Assembly: GCA_036378535.1 (NCBI GenBank)
Contig: DASUWH010000069.1
Location: 15,436 to 79,435, forward strand
From: Gp1-AA122 sp036378535
GTDB taxonomy: Bacteria > Acidobacteriota > Terriglobia > Terriglobales > Acidobacteriaceae
Direction: 5' to 3'
Length of the DNA stretch: 64,000 bases
Part shown: positions 9,036 to 17,573 of the stretch, in pieces
How the letters are laid out: the number at the start of each line of letters is the position of its first letter
How positions within the stretch are numbered: the stretch's first letter is position 1
The notes under the pieces: generated by a model
What the model saw: the letters and a program-made list of their open reading frames with translations, nothing else
The model's database searches: none
Told to the model about the DNA's origin: nothing
Made by a program: the position numbers and the translations under genes

Positions 9036-10127
9036 ATGGCAGACGAGAAGACCCTTGGGCGTCTCCCAAAGTGGCCTCGCAAGGCTTTGAACAATTCCGT
9101 AATAGCGGCCGAGCAGGCATATCGCAAGCGCTCCGGCCTGCCGTTGCTGAGCGATGCCGACATGGAGGCACTCAGAGCTGGCGTGCAGATGCCGTGGGAA
9201 GCGGATGGAGGGGCCGTGGTGGCATCGGCTCCCGCAGCTTCCGCTCCGGCGGCAGTTGCGGCGCCCACAGCCACAGCGGTCGCGGCCGGTGGATTTAGCC
9301 CCGATGTGGAGAAATGGCTTGCAGCCGGAAAGAAATGGAGCAAGTCCGCGATCGCAGCCGAGCAGGCACGCCGGAAGAGAAATAATCTGGCTGCGCTGAC
9401 CGACGCAGAAGTTACGGCACTGTTAGGTGAACCTGCCGGTGCGCCCGCCGCGCCGGCCGCCACGGCAGCCAGTGCGGCTCCTGCAGCACCAGCGCGACCG
9501 GTGACGACCGCAGCCAAGCCTACCCTGCCGAACGTTTCCCAAGTTGCGCGGACGGGAACCGCTACTCGCTATGTGGGAACGCCTGCGGTCGGAACTTCCA
9601 AAGCCGCTGCTGCGGGAGGCATAGCTGGTGTCGGCCCCGACGAAACCACCGTCGACCAACGGCGCCGTCACCTGGTCTGGAGCGCGGTCGGCGCATTCCT
9701 TGGTACTTGGCTGCTCGCCTTCTTCCGCTTCTTTCTACCGCGAACCCTGTTCGAACCCAATACAGTTTTCAAGATCGGGTATCCAACGGATTACGCGCTT
9801 GGGGTAGATACCAAGTTCCAGCAGAAGTATCGCATTTGGGTGGACCGCACGCCCGATCGGCTCTTCGTCATTTATGCGCGCTGCACCCATCTTGGCTGCA
9901 CGCCCGACTGGAAGCCCAGCGAAAACAAGTTCAAATGCCCCTGCCACGGCAGCGGCTACGACAGTGAAGGAATCAACTTCGAGGGCCCGGCGCCGCGCCC
10001 CATGGATCGCGCTCACATCGAGGTTGCAGCCGATGGCCAGATACAGGTTGACACGTCCAAGCTCTACTCCTGGCCCAAGGGTCAGCCGAGCCATTTCGAT
10101 GATGATGGAGCATTTTTGAAGGCATGA
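9036..10127 (+). CDS. Rieske [2Fe-2S] subunit of a bc-type complex, with long duplicated N-terminal extension
   Basis: The C-terminal third is a Rieske domain: C283THLGC288 and C301PCHGSG give the Cys/His ligands (C283, H285, C301, H304) and the disulfide pair (C288, C303). A membrane helix (about 213-236) precedes it. The preceding 210 residues are unusual: a motif of about 38 residues occurs twice, at roughly 10-48 and 91-132, sharing W-KxxxxSxIAAEQAxRKRxxLxxLxDAxxxAL, separated by Ala/Pro-rich linkers. Classical Rieske proteins have a short N-terminus. Rieske proteins accept electrons from quinol oxidised at the Qo site and pass them to cytochrome c. It is first in an operon with the two cytochrome b pieces and an eight-haem cytochrome. 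Confidence 0.93.
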   Translation: MADEKTLGRLPKWPRKALNNSVIAAEQAYRKRSGLPLLSDADMEALRAGVQMPWEADGGAVVASAPAASAPAAVAAPTATAVAAGGFSPDVEKWLAAGKKWSKSAIAAEQARRKRNNLAALTDAEVTALLGEPAGAPAAPAATAASAAPAAPARPVTTAAKPTLPNVSQVARTGTATRYVGTPAVGTSKAAAAGGIAGVGPDETTVDQRRRHLVWSAVGAFLGTWLLAFFRFFLPRTLFEPNTVFKIGYPTDYALGVDTKFQQKYRIWVDRTPDRLFVIYARCTHLGCTPDWKPSENKFKCPCHGSGYDSEGINFEGPAPRPMDRAHIEVAADGQIQVDTSKLYSWPKGQPSHFDDDGAFLKA

Positions 10128-10165
10128 AGCAGGGGAGCGGCTTTCGCCGTTCCTTAACCACCTAG

Positions 10166-10187
10166 CGACAGGCGCCCTCGCCTGTCG
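10166..10187. repeat. Perfect 9-bp hairpin between Rieske and cytochrome b genes
   Basis: CGACAGGCG (10166-10174) pairs exactly with CGCCTGTCG (10179-10187) around a CCCT loop, 39 bases after the Rieske stop codon. No T-tract follows, so it is not a classical intrinsic terminator on either strand; RNA-stabilising or processing roles are possible. Confidence 0.75.
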
Positions 10188-10228
10188 AGCCGAGCAGATC
10201 TCGGCAGCTTGCAAGTAGCGAGGATCAG

Positions 10229-11152
10229 ATGCCAGATAAAGAGAACGGCACGAACGGAAACGGTAATCGAGTCGGCCTATTGGAGCGGGTGAAAGCGGGC
10301 GTCAAAGAAGATGTCCAGTCTCTCAAGACCGACATCCCGGCCAAGGCAAAAGATCAGATCGAAGGCCTGAAAGACCCGACCAAGACCCAGGTCTACACCT
10401 CGATCTTTCGTCATAAGCACGACGACACCCCGCGCAACCGCGCTTTGGGCGTGCTGTCAAACGTCTTCCTGCATCTGCATCCGGCCAAGATCAATCGCGA
10501 CGCCGTTCGCTACAGCTACACCTGGGGCATGGGCGGAATCACCTTCTATTTATTTATCGTCCTGACCTTCACCGGGGTGCTGCTGATGTTCTATTACCAT
10601 CCGACCAAGGTGCAGGCGTTCCGGGACGTCCTCTATCTCGAACACGATGTCCCATTCGGTAAACTGCTACGCAACATGCACCGCTGGGCCGCCCACCTGA
10701 TGGTCATCGGGGTCTGGCTGCACATGTTCCGCGTGTTCTTAACCGGTTCCTACAAGAAACCCCGCGAGTTCAACTGGAACATTGGCGTGCTGCTGCTGGT
10801 ATTCACGCTGCTGCTATCGTTTACCGGATATTTGCTTCCGGACGATCAGTTGGGGTTCTGGGCTGTGACGGTGGGAACCAACATGGCCCGCGCCACTCCT
10901 CTGCTTGGGCATGAAGGCCCCTTTGGAGCGATGCTGCACATGACGCCCTACAACGACATTCGTTTTGGTTTGTTGGGAGGCTCGATCGTAGACGCCAATG
11001 CCCTGCTGCGTTCTTATATTTGGCACTGCATCGGCATCCCGATTGTGGCTTCGGTGTTAATGATCGTGCACTTCTGGCGCGTGCGGAAAGATGGCGGCAT
11101 CTCCGGCCCTGCGCCAGTAATGTTGCCCCGAGAAATTAAAGAGAAGCTGTGA
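10229..11152 (+). CDS. Cytochrome b, N-terminal haem-binding subunit (b6-like)
   Basis: A 307-residue split cytochrome b. After a hydrophilic, Lys-rich leader of about 85 residues come four membrane helices. The first haem pair histidines are in RNMHRWAAHLMV and the partners in RSYIWHCIGIP and IVHFWRVRKDGG, the spacing of cytochrome b6-type proteins (two b haems bridging the membrane). The loop LSFTGYLLPDDQLGFWAVTVG belongs to the Qo-side helix. It carries the b haems that recycle one quinol electron across the membrane. The long soluble leader is more than is usual for b6. The gene sits between the Rieske gene and the second half of cytochrome b. Confidence 0.94.
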   Translation: MPDKENGTNGNGNRVGLLERVKAGVKEDVQSLKTDIPAKAKDQIEGLKDPTKTQVYTSIFRHKHDDTPRNRALGVLSNVFLHLHPAKINRDAVRYSYTWGMGGITFYLFIVLTFTGVLLMFYYHPTKVQAFRDVLYLEHDVPFGKLLRNMHRWAAHLMVIGVWLHMFRVFLTGSYKKPREFNWNIGVLLLVFTLLLSFTGYLLPDDQLGFWAVTVGTNMARATPLLGHEGPFGAMLHMTPYNDIRFGLLGGSIVDANALLRSYIWHCIGIPIVASVLMIVHFWRVRKDGGISGPAPVMLPREIKEKL

Positions 11153-11180
11153 GTGTGGGGGCGGCCGCTCCCGGCCGTCC

Positions 11181-11203
11181 AGTCGAGCGAAGCTCGACTT
11201 TTT
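11181..11203 (+). terminator. Intrinsic-terminator-like hairpin between the two cytochrome b genes
   Basis: AGTCGAGC (11181-11188), a GAA loop and GCTCGACT (11192-11199) form a perfect 8-bp stem followed by five T residues (11199-11203). That is the form of a weak rho-independent terminator, placed inside what should be a co-expressed complex. A second perfect hairpin, GGCGGCCG/CGGCCGCC, follows at 11211-11229, ending 23 bases before the next start codon. Confidence 0.6.
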
Positions 11204-11210
11204 GCAGACT

Positions 11211-11229
11211 GGCGGCCGAAGCGGCCGCC
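11211..11229. repeat. GGCGGCCG-AAG-CGGCCGCC hairpin
   Basis: A perfect 8-bp stem with a three-base loop. The mirror form of the same word is found after the M20 peptidase gene at 28362-28380, and related GGCGGCC words occur at 11160 and 18555, so it belongs to a dispersed family of compact intergenic hairpins. Confidence 0.7.
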
Positions 11230-11252
11230 TCTATGTGGGTTTCGGAGAATCT

Positions 11253-12182
11253 ATGGACTGGCATCAACTTTGGTCGATTGCATCCGCGCCTGACAACGTT
11301 CCCATCGTTGGCCTGATTCCCCTGCTCATTTTTTACATCTACCTGGCGTGGAAGCAGGCTAGCGCCAACGACGGCCTGGTCGCCGAACTCGAGACCAGCC
11401 CCGCGATGGCCAAGACTCACCATCGCAAGACCTGGCCCTTCCGCCCCGGCTGGCAGAAAGAAGTTCACGTGTGGCCGTTCCTGCTGCGCATTGAATTCCT
11501 GGCCGCGATCATCGTCACCATCATCCTGATGGTCTGGTCGATCACGCTCAGTGCGCCCTTGGAAGAGCCGTCAAATCCGAATCTGACCATGAATCCGGCG
11601 AAGGCTCCCTGGTACTTCCTCGGGCTGCAGGAAATGCTGGTTTACTTCGACCCCTGGATCGCCGGCGTGGTGATGCCCACGCTCATCATCATCGGCCTGA
11701 TGGTGATCCCGTACATTGATACCAACCCGCTCGGCAACGGCTATTACACCTGGAAGCAACGCAAGTTCGCCATCGGCACATTCCTCTTCGGCTTCATCAT
11801 TCTTTGGGTCTCGATGATCATCATCGGAACATTTATTCGAGGACCCGGCTGGCAGTGGTTCTGGCCGGGGCAAACATGGGATCACAACCGACTTATTTAC
11901 GAGGTGAACCGCGACTTGCCCGACCTGTTCGGCATAGCGTCGAACTTGGGCAAAATCATCTTTGGGGCAGTTATCGTGGGCGGGTTCTACGCCATTGGCG
12001 GGTTCATCGCCCATGCCCTGTTCCGCCGCTACAACCCGAAAGATTACCGGCGCATGAGCCTGTTGCAGTACTCCATCATGATGGTCTTCCTGCTCACCAT
12101 GGTGGCGTTACCGATCAAGATGATGATTCGCCTGCTGTTCCACATCAAGTACGTGTGGATTACGCCGTGGTTTAACGTTTAG
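11253..12182 (+). CDS. Cytochrome b, C-terminal subunit (subunit IV-like)
   Basis: A 309-residue membrane protein corresponding to the second half of cytochrome b. The segment after the first helix region, NLTMNPAKAPWYFLGLQEMLVYFDPWIAG, contains the P-W-Y-F-x-G-L-Q-E motif; APWYF is the local version of the PEWY quinol-oxidation motif of complex III/b6f subunit IV. Further helices (LIIIGLMVIPYID, IILWVSMIIIGTF and others) follow, with more helices than plant-type subunit IV. The ATG at 11253 is preceded by GGAGAA; a longer frame from 11202 would read through the hairpin region. Together with the preceding gene it makes one functional cytochrome b. Confidence 0.92.
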   Translation: MDWHQLWSIASAPDNVPIVGLIPLLIFYIYLAWKQASANDGLVAELETSPAMAKTHHRKTWPFRPGWQKEVHVWPFLLRIEFLAAIIVTIILMVWSITLSAPLEEPSNPNLTMNPAKAPWYFLGLQEMLVYFDPWIAGVVMPTLIIIGLMVIPYIDTNPLGNGYYTWKQRKFAIGTFLFGFIILWVSMIIIGTFIRGPGWQWFWPGQTWDHNRLIYEVNRDLPDLFGIASNLGKIIFGAVIVGGFYAIGGFIAHALFRRYNPKDYRRMSLLQYSIMMVFLLTMVALPIKMMIRLLFHIKYVWITPWFNV

Positions 12183-12186
12183 CTGC

Positions 12187-12255
12187 GAGCTTCTAGCTGT
12201 TGGCCGCTAGCGAACAGAATTCATCTGCTTGCTAGCAGCTAGTGGCTAGAAGCTC
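12187..12255. repeat. Stutter-arm inverted repeat before the multihaem cytochrome gene
   Basis: The arm at 12187-12211 (starting GAGCTTCTAGC and ending GCTAGC) is mirrored imperfectly at 12231-12255 (starting GCTAGCAGCTAG and ending TAGAAGCTC). Each arm repeats the word CTAGC/AGCTAG. It occupies nearly all of the gap between the cytochrome b subunit and the eight-haem cytochrome. Confidence 0.8.
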
Positions 12256-12290
12256 AGAGCTTTGAATGTATATAGGTTTTGGAGGACTTC

Positions 12291-15200
12291 GTGCCCGACA
12301 AACCAGTCCCCGACAATGATCCGATAACTACCAAGTCCTACGCCGCGCATTACCTGATCGCGACGGTCCTGCTCATCGCCACGCTGTTCTGGGCGCTGTG
12401 GGATGAAGCTTACGGTCAGCGCCCCTGGAAGGCTTACCAGGAGACTTGGAAAGACCGCTACACCGCCTTTCTAAAGACGGCAAAATCGAAGTCGAACACG
12501 TCGGTGAAGGACGTCGAGGGATCCCCCGATTATCAAGCGCTGGTCCAGGCATACAAGCAGGCCCTGGCTGACTCCGACGCACGATCCCGCCAAATCACCG
12601 CGCAATTGCGGGAAGTGAATGGACGATTACTGGCGGTACGCTCAGTCTTTACCGATCGCCGCGCCTACGTCAACGCGCTCACCTACGAGATTGAAACCGA
12701 GGACAGCCCTTCCGCAAAAGCGAGCAAGCAGAAGGAGGTCGACAAATATAAGGCCCAGCCCGCCACGGTCGAATTTCCCGACGGCAGCCGTAAAACGTAT
12801 ACGTTTCCGCAGTTGGAAGAAGCGTTCACGGAGATCAATGCTGAGAAGAACAAGCTGAGCCTGGAGCTTGGTACGGTGCTGAAGCCGGTCACAGAAGCCA
12901 AGGCCAGGATGGATCAGTATGTCACTGACCACATGGTGGATTTGACTCCCGAACAGATTGTCGGTCTGCAGAAGAAAACGGATGATCTCGATCCCAAGAT
13001 CATGCAGATCAATGTGGCGGAAGCGAACATCGTGGACCGCTGCGAGTCCTGTCATCTTGGCATCCGCGAACCGCTGAAACTGACCGCCGCTTCCATGAGC
13101 GCGCATGGAGCGAAACGGCCTGACGAATATGCCCGGGCCTTCACCAGTCACCCGGAGCCGGAGCTCTTAACGATTCACGACCCGGAGAAGTTCGGCTGCT
13201 CACCCTGCCATCAGGGCAATGGGCGCGCCACAACCAGTGTTGAAAAAGCGCACGGTAATTACGAGCACTGGCTATGGCCGCTGTATGCCAAGCAGAACGT
13301 CCAAGCGGGCTGTCAGACCTGCCACGCCGCCGACATGGTGCTGACCCGCACCGACGGCCTGTGGAACGTGATCGACGACGGCAAACGCCTCTTTCGCGAT
13401 AAGGGCTGCATGGGATGCCACCGCTACGAAGGTTACGACCGCGAGCCCGAACAACTGCAGGGAATCAATCAGCAGATCAAGCTTTTCGAGCAGCAGAAAG
13501 TGGACAACCTCAGAGATGCGGCTGACCTAATGAAGCAGGCCGACGCCGCCGCTAGCAATGACGAAGCCAATCGCTTCAACAACAAGGCGGTTGCTCTGAA
13601 AGTGAGCAACAGCAAGATTGACGGCCGCCTGCAACAGCTCGATTTCCAGACCCACAGCCTGATGCAGGACGTAAAAAAGGTCGGGCCCAATCTGAAAGAT
13701 GTCCGCCTCAAGCTGAACCGCAACTGGATTCCCGTCTGGCTGAAGAAGCCAACCGATTTTCGCCCAACTACGAAGATGCCGAACTTCCGCTTGAACGACG
13801 AGCAGATTCGCTCCATCTCGGCATACCTATGGCAGTCTGGGTTTTCCGACACCCTGCCCAAGCAAAACCCCGGCAATGCGGATCACGGAAAACAGTTATT
13901 CGAAACCCGTGGCTGCCTCGCTTGCCACTCCATCGGAGAAGGCGACAACGTCCGTGGCGGCAGTTTTGCAGCCAACCTGACCCGCGTCGGCGAGAAAGCT
14001 AACTACGATTACCTGGTCCGCTGGGTCCACAATGCGCGCCAGCGCACGCGTCCCTATTGCCCGTACGAGAAGAAAGATATCGGCCCCGAGGACTACGCCA
14101 AGAAGGGTCTTCCCTACGTCTTCGATCTGCAGCACAGCCAATGTCCCAACGACGGCCATGAATTGCAAGTTCAGAACATGACCGTGATGCCCAGCCTGCG
14201 CCTGAGCGAAGACGATGCCCGCGACGTAGCCAGCTACCTAATCACGCTGAAAGAAAAAGACGCCACCACCTATCCCGACGCCTCCTTCATGGAAGATGCC
14301 AACCTGAAAGCGGAAGGCGCTAAGTGGGTTCGTCACTTCGGTTGCGCCGGGTGTCACGAGATCGCCGGCATGGAAGACGAGGGCCGCATCGGCACCGAGT
14401 TGACGCAGGAAGGCAGCAAGCCGATCGAGCGCCTTGACTTTGCACTGTTCACCGAACCGGCACAGCGCGGCAATTTCGAACCAATTAAGAACCAGGAAGA
14501 CCTCGCGCGGCTGCCGGAAGGTCCGGCGAAAGACCCCTGGTACGACCATAAGGGCTTCTTCGAGCACAAACTGGCTGAGCCCAACATTTTCGATCAGGGA
14601 AAGATCAAGTCGGAGACCGAAAAGCTGCGCATGCCGAATCTGCACCTGACCAAAGATCAGATTCAGGCCATCACCACCTTCCTGCTTGGCAGTCAGGAAA
14701 CGTCCTTGCCCGACAGCTATCAGTACAAGCCCGAAGATGCGCGTGGCGACATTCAACGCGGCTGGTGGGTGGTCACTAAATACAACTGCATGGGCTGCCA
14801 CCAGTTCGTTCCCGGCCAGGAAACAGCTCTGATGACGCAGCAGTTTTATAAGGATAATCCAGAGCAGCTGCCGCCGAAACTCTTGACCGAAGGCGCCCGC
14901 GTCGATCCCGAGTGGCTGCGCCGTTTTCTCTCTAATCCTTCGCTAAGCACGACGGACACGAATCGCAACGGGGTGCGTCCATACCTGCAAGTTCGGATGC
15001 CCACGTTTTCATTCTCCGACAACGAACTGCGTATCCTGGTGCGCTTCTTCCAGGCGCTCTCGCAGCAGCCGCTGCCGTATATACCGGAGCAAGTCCCGAC
15101 GCTCACGGCTAAAGAAACCGACATGGCGCGCAGCCTGTTCTCGAGTACGGCGGCGCCTTGCCTGAAGTGTCACGCCACAGGCGATCCGGCGCATGATCAG

Positions 15201-15560
15201 CACGCCACCGCTCCCAACTTCCTGCTGGCCAAGGAGCGTCTGAAGCCAGACTGGGTGGAGCGTTGGGTCATCGATCCGCAGGCCATCAGCCCCGGCACCT
15301 CTATGCCTTCTGGGCTGTTCCGAAGAAATAACAATCAGTGGGTCTTCGCCGGTCCGACTCCACCCTCGTTCCAGGGCTACGACAAGGACCACACCAAACT
15401 GCTGGTGGATTACATCTTCCAGCTCACACCCGAGGAGCAGCGGCGCGTGGCCAGTGCCATGGGCAAGAGTCGCGCGTCCAGCAACACTCCTCCAGGGAAC
15501 AGTGCCAGATCGGGCCCGAGTCGCACTTCGGCGCACGCCACGGGCGCTGGTTCGCGGTAA
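12291..15560 (+). CDS. Membrane-anchored eight-haem c-type cytochrome of the bc-type complex
   Basis: A 1089-residue protein with one N-terminal membrane helix (about 19-36) and eight CxxCH haem sites at residues 251, 303, 341, 373, 542, 685, 833 and 957. The last five are each followed by a Met-Pro element (KMPNF, VMPSL, RMPNL, RMPTF, SMPSG), as in class I cytochrome c domains with His/Met ligation. The first three lack one and may be bis-His. Residues 40-240 and 390-470 are helical and charged. The GTG at 12291 is set by GGAGGA at 12281-12286. Its position after Rieske and cytochrome b suggests it takes electrons from the Rieske centre and carries them along a haem wire to an oxidase or other acceptor. 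Confidence 0.93.
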   Translation: MPDKPVPDNDPITTKSYAAHYLIATVLLIATLFWALWDEAYGQRPWKAYQETWKDRYTAFLKTAKSKSNTSVKDVEGSPDYQALVQAYKQALADSDARSRQITAQLREVNGRLLAVRSVFTDRRAYVNALTYEIETEDSPSAKASKQKEVDKYKAQPATVEFPDGSRKTYTFPQLEEAFTEINAEKNKLSLELGTVLKPVTEAKARMDQYVTDHMVDLTPEQIVGLQKKTDDLDPKIMQINVAEANIVDRCESCHLGIREPLKLTAASMSAHGAKRPDEYARAFTSHPEPELLTIHDPEKFGCSPCHQGNGRATTSVEKAHGNYEHWLWPLYAKQNVQAGCQTCHAADMVLTRTDGLWNVIDDGKRLFRDKGCMGCHRYEGYDREPEQLQGINQQIKLFEQQKVDNLRDAADLMKQADAAASNDEANRFNNKAVALKVSNSKIDGRLQQLDFQTHSLMQDVKKVGPNLKDVRLKLNRNWIPVWLKKPTDFRPTTKMPNFRLNDEQIRSISAYLWQSGFSDTLPKQNPGNADHGKQLFETRGCLACHSIGEGDNVRGGSFAANLTRVGEKANYDYLVRWVHNARQRTRPYCPYEKKDIGPEDYAKKGLPYVFDLQHSQCPNDGHELQVQNMTVMPSLRLSEDDARDVASYLITLKEKDATTYPDASFMEDANLKAEGAKWVRHFGCAGCHEIAGMEDEGRIGTELTQEGSKPIERLDFALFTEPAQRGNFEPIKNQEDLARLPEGPAKDPWYDHKGFFEHKLAEPNIFDQGKIKSETEKLRMPNLHLTKDQIQAITTFLLGSQETSLPDSYQYKPEDARGDIQRGWWVVTKYNCMGCHQFVPGQETALMTQQFYKDNPEQLPPKLLTEGARVDPEWLRRFLSNPSLSTTDTNRNGVRPYLQVRMPTFSFSDNELRILVRFFQALSQQPLPYIPEQVPTLTAKETDMARSLFSSTAAPCLKCHATGDPAHDQHATAPNFLLAKERLKPDWVERWVIDPQAISPGTSMPSGLFRRNNNQWVFAGPTPPSFQGYDKDHTKLLVDYIFQLTPEEQRRVASAMGKSRASSNTPPGNSARSGPSRTSAHATGAGSR

Positions 15561-15609
15561 AATAATAGGTTTTGTAAGCAGCTTTTAAACTTTCAGAAAG
15601 GTGCTTCGA

Positions 15610-16410
15610 ATGAATAAGAAGAACTGTCTGGCAATTCTCTGCTTGATCGCTGTGCTGGGGCTGCTGGCCGCCTGCAGCAAGAAGGAACAGTCCTCCAACG
15701 AGTCCGAAGAGAAAGCCGCTACCGCCAACGCACCTGCCGCACCCGCTACTCCCATTGATCCCAGTACGGTCGCGACCGTGAGCGGCACCGTAAAGTTCGA
15801 CGGCACTGCTCCCAAGCCTGCCAAGATTGACATGAGCCAGGACCCTGCCTGCAAAGGCACCAACGAAGCGGAAAATATCGCCGTTAGCGGGGGCGATCTG
15901 GCCAATGTGTTTGTCTACGTCAAGGACGGTCTGGGAAATCGGAACTTCGATGTTCCCAAAGATCCCGTCACCATCGACCAGCAGGGCTGCCGGTACCATC
16001 CCCACGTTCTCGGGGTCATGACCGGCCAGAACGTGCAGATCAAGAACGACGATCAGACCACGCACAACATCCATCCCACCCCGAAAGACAACCGCGAGTG
16101 GAACGAATCGCAGCCGCCTTCGGCCGCTCCGATCGAGAAGAGCTTCGCCCGCGAAGAGATCATGCTGCCCGTCAAGTGTAACCAGCACCCCTGGATGAAG
16201 ATGTACATCAACGTGGTCAAGAGCCCGTTCTATGCCGTAACCGACAAGAGCGGTAAGTACGAAATCAAGGGCCTGCCGCCGGGAACCTACACGATAGCGT
16301 TCGTACAGGAAAAACTGGGCGAGCAGACGCAACAGGTAACCGTGGGTCCAAAAGACAGCAAGACCGTCGATCAGACCTTCAAGGCCGGCGCCGCCGCAGG
16401 CTCGATGTAG
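15610..16410 (+). CDS. Cupredoxin-like lipoprotein with carboxypeptidase-regulatory-like domain
   Basis: A 266-residue lipoprotein: the signal ends LLAAC with an immediately following Lys-rich linker. The middle holds a candidate type 1 copper site, His152/His155 in THNIH and C190NQHPWM (Cys190, His193, Met196), the arrangement of plastocyanin-like domains. The C-terminal part (GKYEIKGLPPGTYTIAFVQE) is a carboxypeptidase-regulatory-like beta sandwich. AAAGGTG at 15597-15603 supports the ATG at 15610. Lying directly behind the eight-haem cytochrome, it is a good candidate for a periplasmic electron carrier or copper donor to the oxidase matured by the following ctaA. Copper binding is inferred, not proven. 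Confidence 0.82.
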   Translation: MNKKNCLAILCLIAVLGLLAACSKKEQSSNESEEKAATANAPAAPATPIDPSTVATVSGTVKFDGTAPKPAKIDMSQDPACKGTNEAENIAVSGGDLANVFVYVKDGLGNRNFDVPKDPVTIDQQGCRYHPHVLGVMTGQNVQIKNDDQTTHNIHPTPKDNREWNESQPPSAAPIEKSFAREEIMLPVKCNQHPWMKMYINVVKSPFYAVTDKSGKYEIKGLPPGTYTIAFVQEKLGEQTQQVTVGPKDSKTVDQTFKAGAAAGSM

Positions 16411-16421
16411 TTTAAAATCAC

Positions 16422-16450
16422 GTAGTGACGGCCAATTCGGCCGTCACTAC
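16422..16450. repeat. Perfect 12-bp hairpin between cupredoxin gene and ctaA
   Basis: GTAGTGACGGCC (16422-16433) pairs exactly with GGCCGTCACTAC (16439-16450) around AATTC. It begins 12 bases after the stop codon and ends about 20 bases before the ribosome binding site of ctaA. No T-tract follows. It could slow polymerase or protect the upstream message. Confidence 0.8.
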
Positions 16451-16497
16451 CAACCAATCGGATTTCGACTAAGGAGCCTTTCCTGAAGTCCCTGGCC

Positions 16498-17421
16498 ATG
16501 CCGTACAACCGCGGGCTGCACCGCTTCGCGGTATTCACCGCGTCCATCACTTTCCTTCTGCTGATTGCCGGCGCGTTGGTCACCAGCAACGACGCCGGCC
16601 TCTCGGTCCCGGACTGGCCCACCACCTTCGGCTCGATCTACAAAATGCCCCACATGGTCGGCGGCGTGAAATTTGAGCACGGCCACCGCATGGTCGCTGA
16701 ATTCGTCGGCCTGCTCACGATCGTCCTGGCAATTTGGACGTGGCGCGCCGAAAAGCGCCGCTGGATGCGCTATTTAGGCCTGGGCGCCCTCGCGACCGTG
16801 ATTACGCAAGGCATTCTCGGCGGCATCACCGTCCTGTTTTACCTTCCGCCTGCAGTCTCCACCGCCCATGCTGCCGTTGCCCAAACCTTCTTCTGCATCG
16901 CCGTCTCCATCGCCGTCTTCACCGGGCAACGCTGGGTGGAAGAGCAACCGCGCATTGAGTTCGATTCCAGCCGCCCCAGCCTGATCACTCTGACGCTGCT
17001 CTCGATCTTCGTTCTCTACGTCCAACTGATTCTCGGGGGGATGTTCCGTCACCACGGCATGAGCTGGTGGCCTCACGTCGCCAACGCCGCCATCGTTGCC
17101 TTCGTTCTGACCTGGACAGCCATCCGCGCCATCTCCATGTATTCGGAGATTGAAGCCGTAAAAAAGCCGGCCATCATCCTATTGGGTCTTTTGATTGTTC
17201 AACTCTGCCTTGGCTTCCTGGCGTTCCTCACTCGCGTCGCCTGGGGGCATGATGCCTCCCAGCCCGAACTGCCCATGGTGATCTCCACTGTAGCTCACGT
17301 CGCGGTTGGGGCGTTGCTGTTAGCCACGGCGGTCGTGCTGGCGATCCAAGTGTGGCGGCATGTTGCGGTTGCTTTTGAAGAGCCGGTAAGGGGAACCGAA
17401 GGAAGGCCGGTAACGGCGTAA
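16498..17421 (+). CDS. ctaA: Haem A synthase (CtaA/COX15 family)
   Basis: A 307-residue protein with eight predicted helices in two similar halves. Conserved histidines are in KFEHGHRMVAE (helix 2), STAHAAVAQ (helix 4), FRHHGMSWWPHVANA (helix 6) and ISTVAHVAVGA (helix 8), and the N-terminal SNDAGLSVPDWP loop is diagnostic. It oxidises the C8 methyl of haem O to haem A for aa3-type oxidases. AAGGAG at 16471-16476 is 21 bases before the ATG but only six before an in-frame CTG at 16483 (reading xKSLAMPYN...), so true translation may begin at the CTG. No cytochrome oxidase subunit gene is in the window. Confidence 0.93.
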   Translation: MPYNRGLHRFAVFTASITFLLLIAGALVTSNDAGLSVPDWPTTFGSIYKMPHMVGGVKFEHGHRMVAEFVGLLTIVLAIWTWRAEKRRWMRYLGLGALATVITQGILGGITVLFYLPPAVSTAHAAVAQTFFCIAVSIAVFTGQRWVEEQPRIEFDSSRPSLITLTLLSIFVLYVQLILGGMFRHHGMSWWPHVANAAIVAFVLTWTAIRAISMYSEIEAVKKPAIILLGLLIVQLCLGFLAFLTRVAWGHDASQPELPMVISTVAHVAVGALLLATAVVLAIQVWRHVAVAFEEPVRGTEGRPVTA

Positions 17422-17433
17422 ACGCGGATGTCA

Positions 17434-17481
17434 GCCCGCAACGCGGGCGAAATTCATTAGCCCGGCACGCAAGCGCTGGGG
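17434..17481. repeat. Hairpin plus CATTAGCCC repeat after ctaA
   Basis: GCCCGC-AAC-GCGGGC (17434-17448) is followed by AATTCATTAGCCCGGC and a GGCACGCAAGCGCTGGGG tail. The same arrangement, hairpin then CTCATTAGCCCC then hairpin, recurs at 47969-48016, so this is a dispersed intergenic element. Confidence 0.65.
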
Positions 17482-17573
17482 AGATGGATAAAGAAACATC
17501 CAAGCCCCGCATGAGGCGCCCCACCCAATCTTGATCCCGGTCAAGACGCCAAGCTCTGCTGCTAAAATACCTT

